Positions 62,627 to 64,000 of a DNA stretch of 64,000 bases are shown here, piece by piece. A program made the translations under genes and the position numbers. The notes beneath the pieces are model-generated. The model was not told the DNA's origin, did not search any database, and saw only the letters and a program-made list of their open reading frames with translations. Source of the DNA: Clostridium pasteurianum (lineage in GTDB: Bacteria > Bacillota > Clostridia > Clostridiales > Clostridiaceae); assembly GCF_001705235.1 (NCBI RefSeq), contig NZ_MCGV01000001.1, positions 2,294,001-2,358,000 on the forward strand. The letters run 5' to 3'. How positions within the stretch are numbered: position 1 is the first letter of the stretch; each line of letters opens with the position of its first letter.

Positions 62627-62861
62627 TACAATAAAAAGGTGTTTGATAGATATATACATCAATTTAACAGTTTAATAAAAAACAATGGTATTTTTTATTA
62701 ATAATGAAATTTATTGAAATTTTAAGTTTTAATAATTAAGCAGTATATATTTTATTTTAACAAAAATTTCTTGTAAATTCGATAGTTTATTGAAAAAATA
62801 ATGATTTTTTTTAATATTTATGCAGATTCTCTTTTAAATATTGAAATCAGGGGGGATTTTT

Positions 62862-63080
62862 ATGGGAGAAAAAAGATGCCTTACTTCGCTCGGTATAGCA
62901 TGCAAAAAAAGAATGGTTGAGAAAAGTATATCGCAGACAGAATTAGCACAAAAAGTAGGAACAAGCAGTAAGTATTTAGATTTAATATTTCATGGAGAGC
63001 GAGCAGGTAAAAAGTATATATCCAGAATTGTCAAAGAATTAGGTATAAATCCTGATAATATAAATAAAAATATAGCTTGA
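62862..63080 (+). CDS. Small XRE-family HTH protein
   Basis: 72 residues, a single HTH: GIACKKRMVEKSISQTELAQKVGTSSKYLDLIFHGER. This short Cro-like form resembles clostridial and phage-type regulators that act with a partner. ATG at 62862 follows AGGGGGGATTTTT; the earlier TTG at 62841 is upstream of that site. It lies 115 bp before oppB. Confidence 0.8.
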   Translation: MGEKRCLTSLGIACKKRMVEKSISQTELAQKVGTSSKYLDLIFHGERAGKKYISRIVKELGINPDNINKNIA

Positions 63081-63195
63081 AAGTTTATAAATAAATAGAA
63101 TATGATTTCAATTTATATGTATTAATATACAAAGTTAAGTTGAATTTTAAAAATAAAAAAAACACTAAAGCGTATCAAACGAGAGGAGAAACAAG

Positions 63196-64000
63196 ATGGC
63201 TAAGTATATAATAAAGAGATTTATTGCAAGTATATTTACCTTGTGGTTAGTTGTAACATTAACCTTTTTTTTAGCTCATGCAATACCAGGAGGTCCATTT
63301 ACTAGTGAAAAAAAATTGCCTCCAGCAATTGAACAAAATTTAAAAGCAGAATATGGACTAGATAAGCCAATTAGTCAACAATATACATCTTATATTAAAA
63401 ATGCCTTACATGGTAACTTTGGAATGTCCATGCAGTATGAAGGAAGAATGGTTAGTGATATAATATCTTACTCATTCCCTAATTCAGCAAAATTAGGTGG
63501 AGTAGCTATGTTATTTGCAATCATAGTAGGAATATATTTAGGAGCTGTAGGAGCTCTTCATCAAAATAAGTGGCAGGATGGTATTAGTACTGTAGTTTCA
63601 ACATTTGGAGTAACTGTTCCTAATTTTGTTTTAGCAACATTGTTAATTTATATATTTTCATTAAAACTTCAGATTTTACCTGCAGTAGGATTTACGACAC
63701 CAGCTAATTATGTTATGCCAGCTCTTGCACTTGGCATATTTCCAATGGCTTTTATAACAAGATATACACGTTCAATGCTTGTAGATGTTTTAAATCAGGA
63801 TTATATTAGAACAGCAAAAGCTAAGGGATTGTCACAAACTATAGTAACGTATAAACATGCACTCAAAAACTCTTTAATACCAGTAGTAACATATTTAGGA
63901 CCAATAGTAGCAGGTATTTTAACTGGAAGTTTCGTTGTTGAGGCCATATTTGGTATACCAGGGCTTGGAAGAGAATTTGTATTAAGCATTGATAATAGAG
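63196..64000 (+). CDS. oppB: Oligopeptide ABC transporter permease OppB, 3' end outside window
   Basis: The frame is open to the right edge (268 codons visible). The start is ATG behind GAGAGGAGAAACAAG. The N-terminal helix (MAKYIIKRFIASIFTLWLVV), the IPGGPF loop, YGLDKPISQQYTSYI and the permease EAA-type segment near DYIRTAKAKGLSQ are typical of OppB/DppB. It forms the membrane channel with OppC for peptide import; the remaining opp genes should follow downstream. Confidence 0.93.
   Translation, partial: MAKYIIKRFIASIFTLWLVVTLTFFLAHAIPGGPFTSEKKLPPAIEQNLKAEYGLDKPISQQYTSYIKNALHGNFGMSMQYEGRMVSDIISYSFPNSAKLGGVAMLFAIIVGIYLGAVGALHQNKWQDGISTVVSTFGVTVPNFVLATLLIYIFSLKLQILPAVGFTTPANYVMPALALGIFPMAFITRYTRSMLVDVLNQDYIRTAKAKGLSQTIVTYKHALKNSLIPVVTYLGPIVAGILTGSFVVEAIFGIPGLGREFVLSIDNR

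Overview
The window is low-GC, strongly clostridial DNA. Start codons are ATG, GTG or TTG behind strong GGAGG-type ribosome sites, and codon third positions are AT-rich. Gene content and order (Fn3-GH28 polygalacturonase, an eight-gene kdp operon with extra small genes, reverse rubrerythrin, paired AbrB-type regulators, catabolic and anabolic acetolactate synthases) fit Clostridium acetobutylicum or a very close relative. That is recognition from memory, not a database match. No rRNA, tRNA, CRISPR array or prophage was seen.

Layout. 1-9.7 kb: the tail of an LRR protein, a ferritin-like rubrerythrin, a DUF4491 membrane protein, a secreted polygalacturonase, a two-gene membrane operon, a class B penicillin-binding protein and a nitrilase-family amidase. 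9.9-18.4 kb: the potassium uptake operon (two tiny membrane peptides, kdpA, kdpB, kdpC, a kdpX-like gene, kdpD, kdpE). 18.4-24.8 kb: a repeat-rich accessory stretch with a YpmS-like protein, a PucR regulator, a CBS protein, an IS200-type element and a DUF5067 lipoprotein. 24.9-28.6 kb: two MarR/exporter pairs and an esterase. 28.7-33.4 kb: an RpiR regulator followed by a sugar PTS cluster with a 1-phosphofructokinase-like kinase and a class II aldolase. 33.5-36.7 kb: a two-component system and a polyprenyl-phosphate glycosyltransferase that share an operator-like sequence. 39.3-42.7 kb: a copper island (csoR, copA, copZ and a Cys-rich protein). 43-51.4 kb: alsS, a MocR regulator, an HD-GYP protein, an AbrB protein, then T-box-ilvB-ilvN-methyltransferase. 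51.5-60 kb: an aminotransferase, a PPOX/HxlR divergent pair, a HAD phosphatase and a heterodimeric ABC exporter preceded by short leader-like peptides and two terminators. 60.4-64 kb: reverse rubrerythrin with a PerR-box-like promoter, a second AbrB, divergent XRE regulators with an operator cluster, and the start of an opp operon.

The most unusual structure is a family of interspersed, nested long palindromes. Outer arms contain AAGTAACAGTGCT and its complement. Seven copies were found (about 18368, 21952, 42109, 44647, 54490, 60022 and 60334). Six lie at or just after the 3' end of a gene, and at copZ and alsS the element supplies the stop codon. Inner stems differ in sequence between copies but still pair, one loop is conserved, and further palindromic modules are nested inside. 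Five copies are followed about 14 bp later by a second small hairpin module. The IS200 element sits exactly inside that module, and the other copies reveal the empty site. Smaller signals include a twin structured RNA-like element near the left edge, operator candidates for KdpE, PerR, a two-component regulator and XRE repressors, and a leader-peptide/terminator arrangement in front of the ABC exporter resembling the bmrB-bmrCD type.
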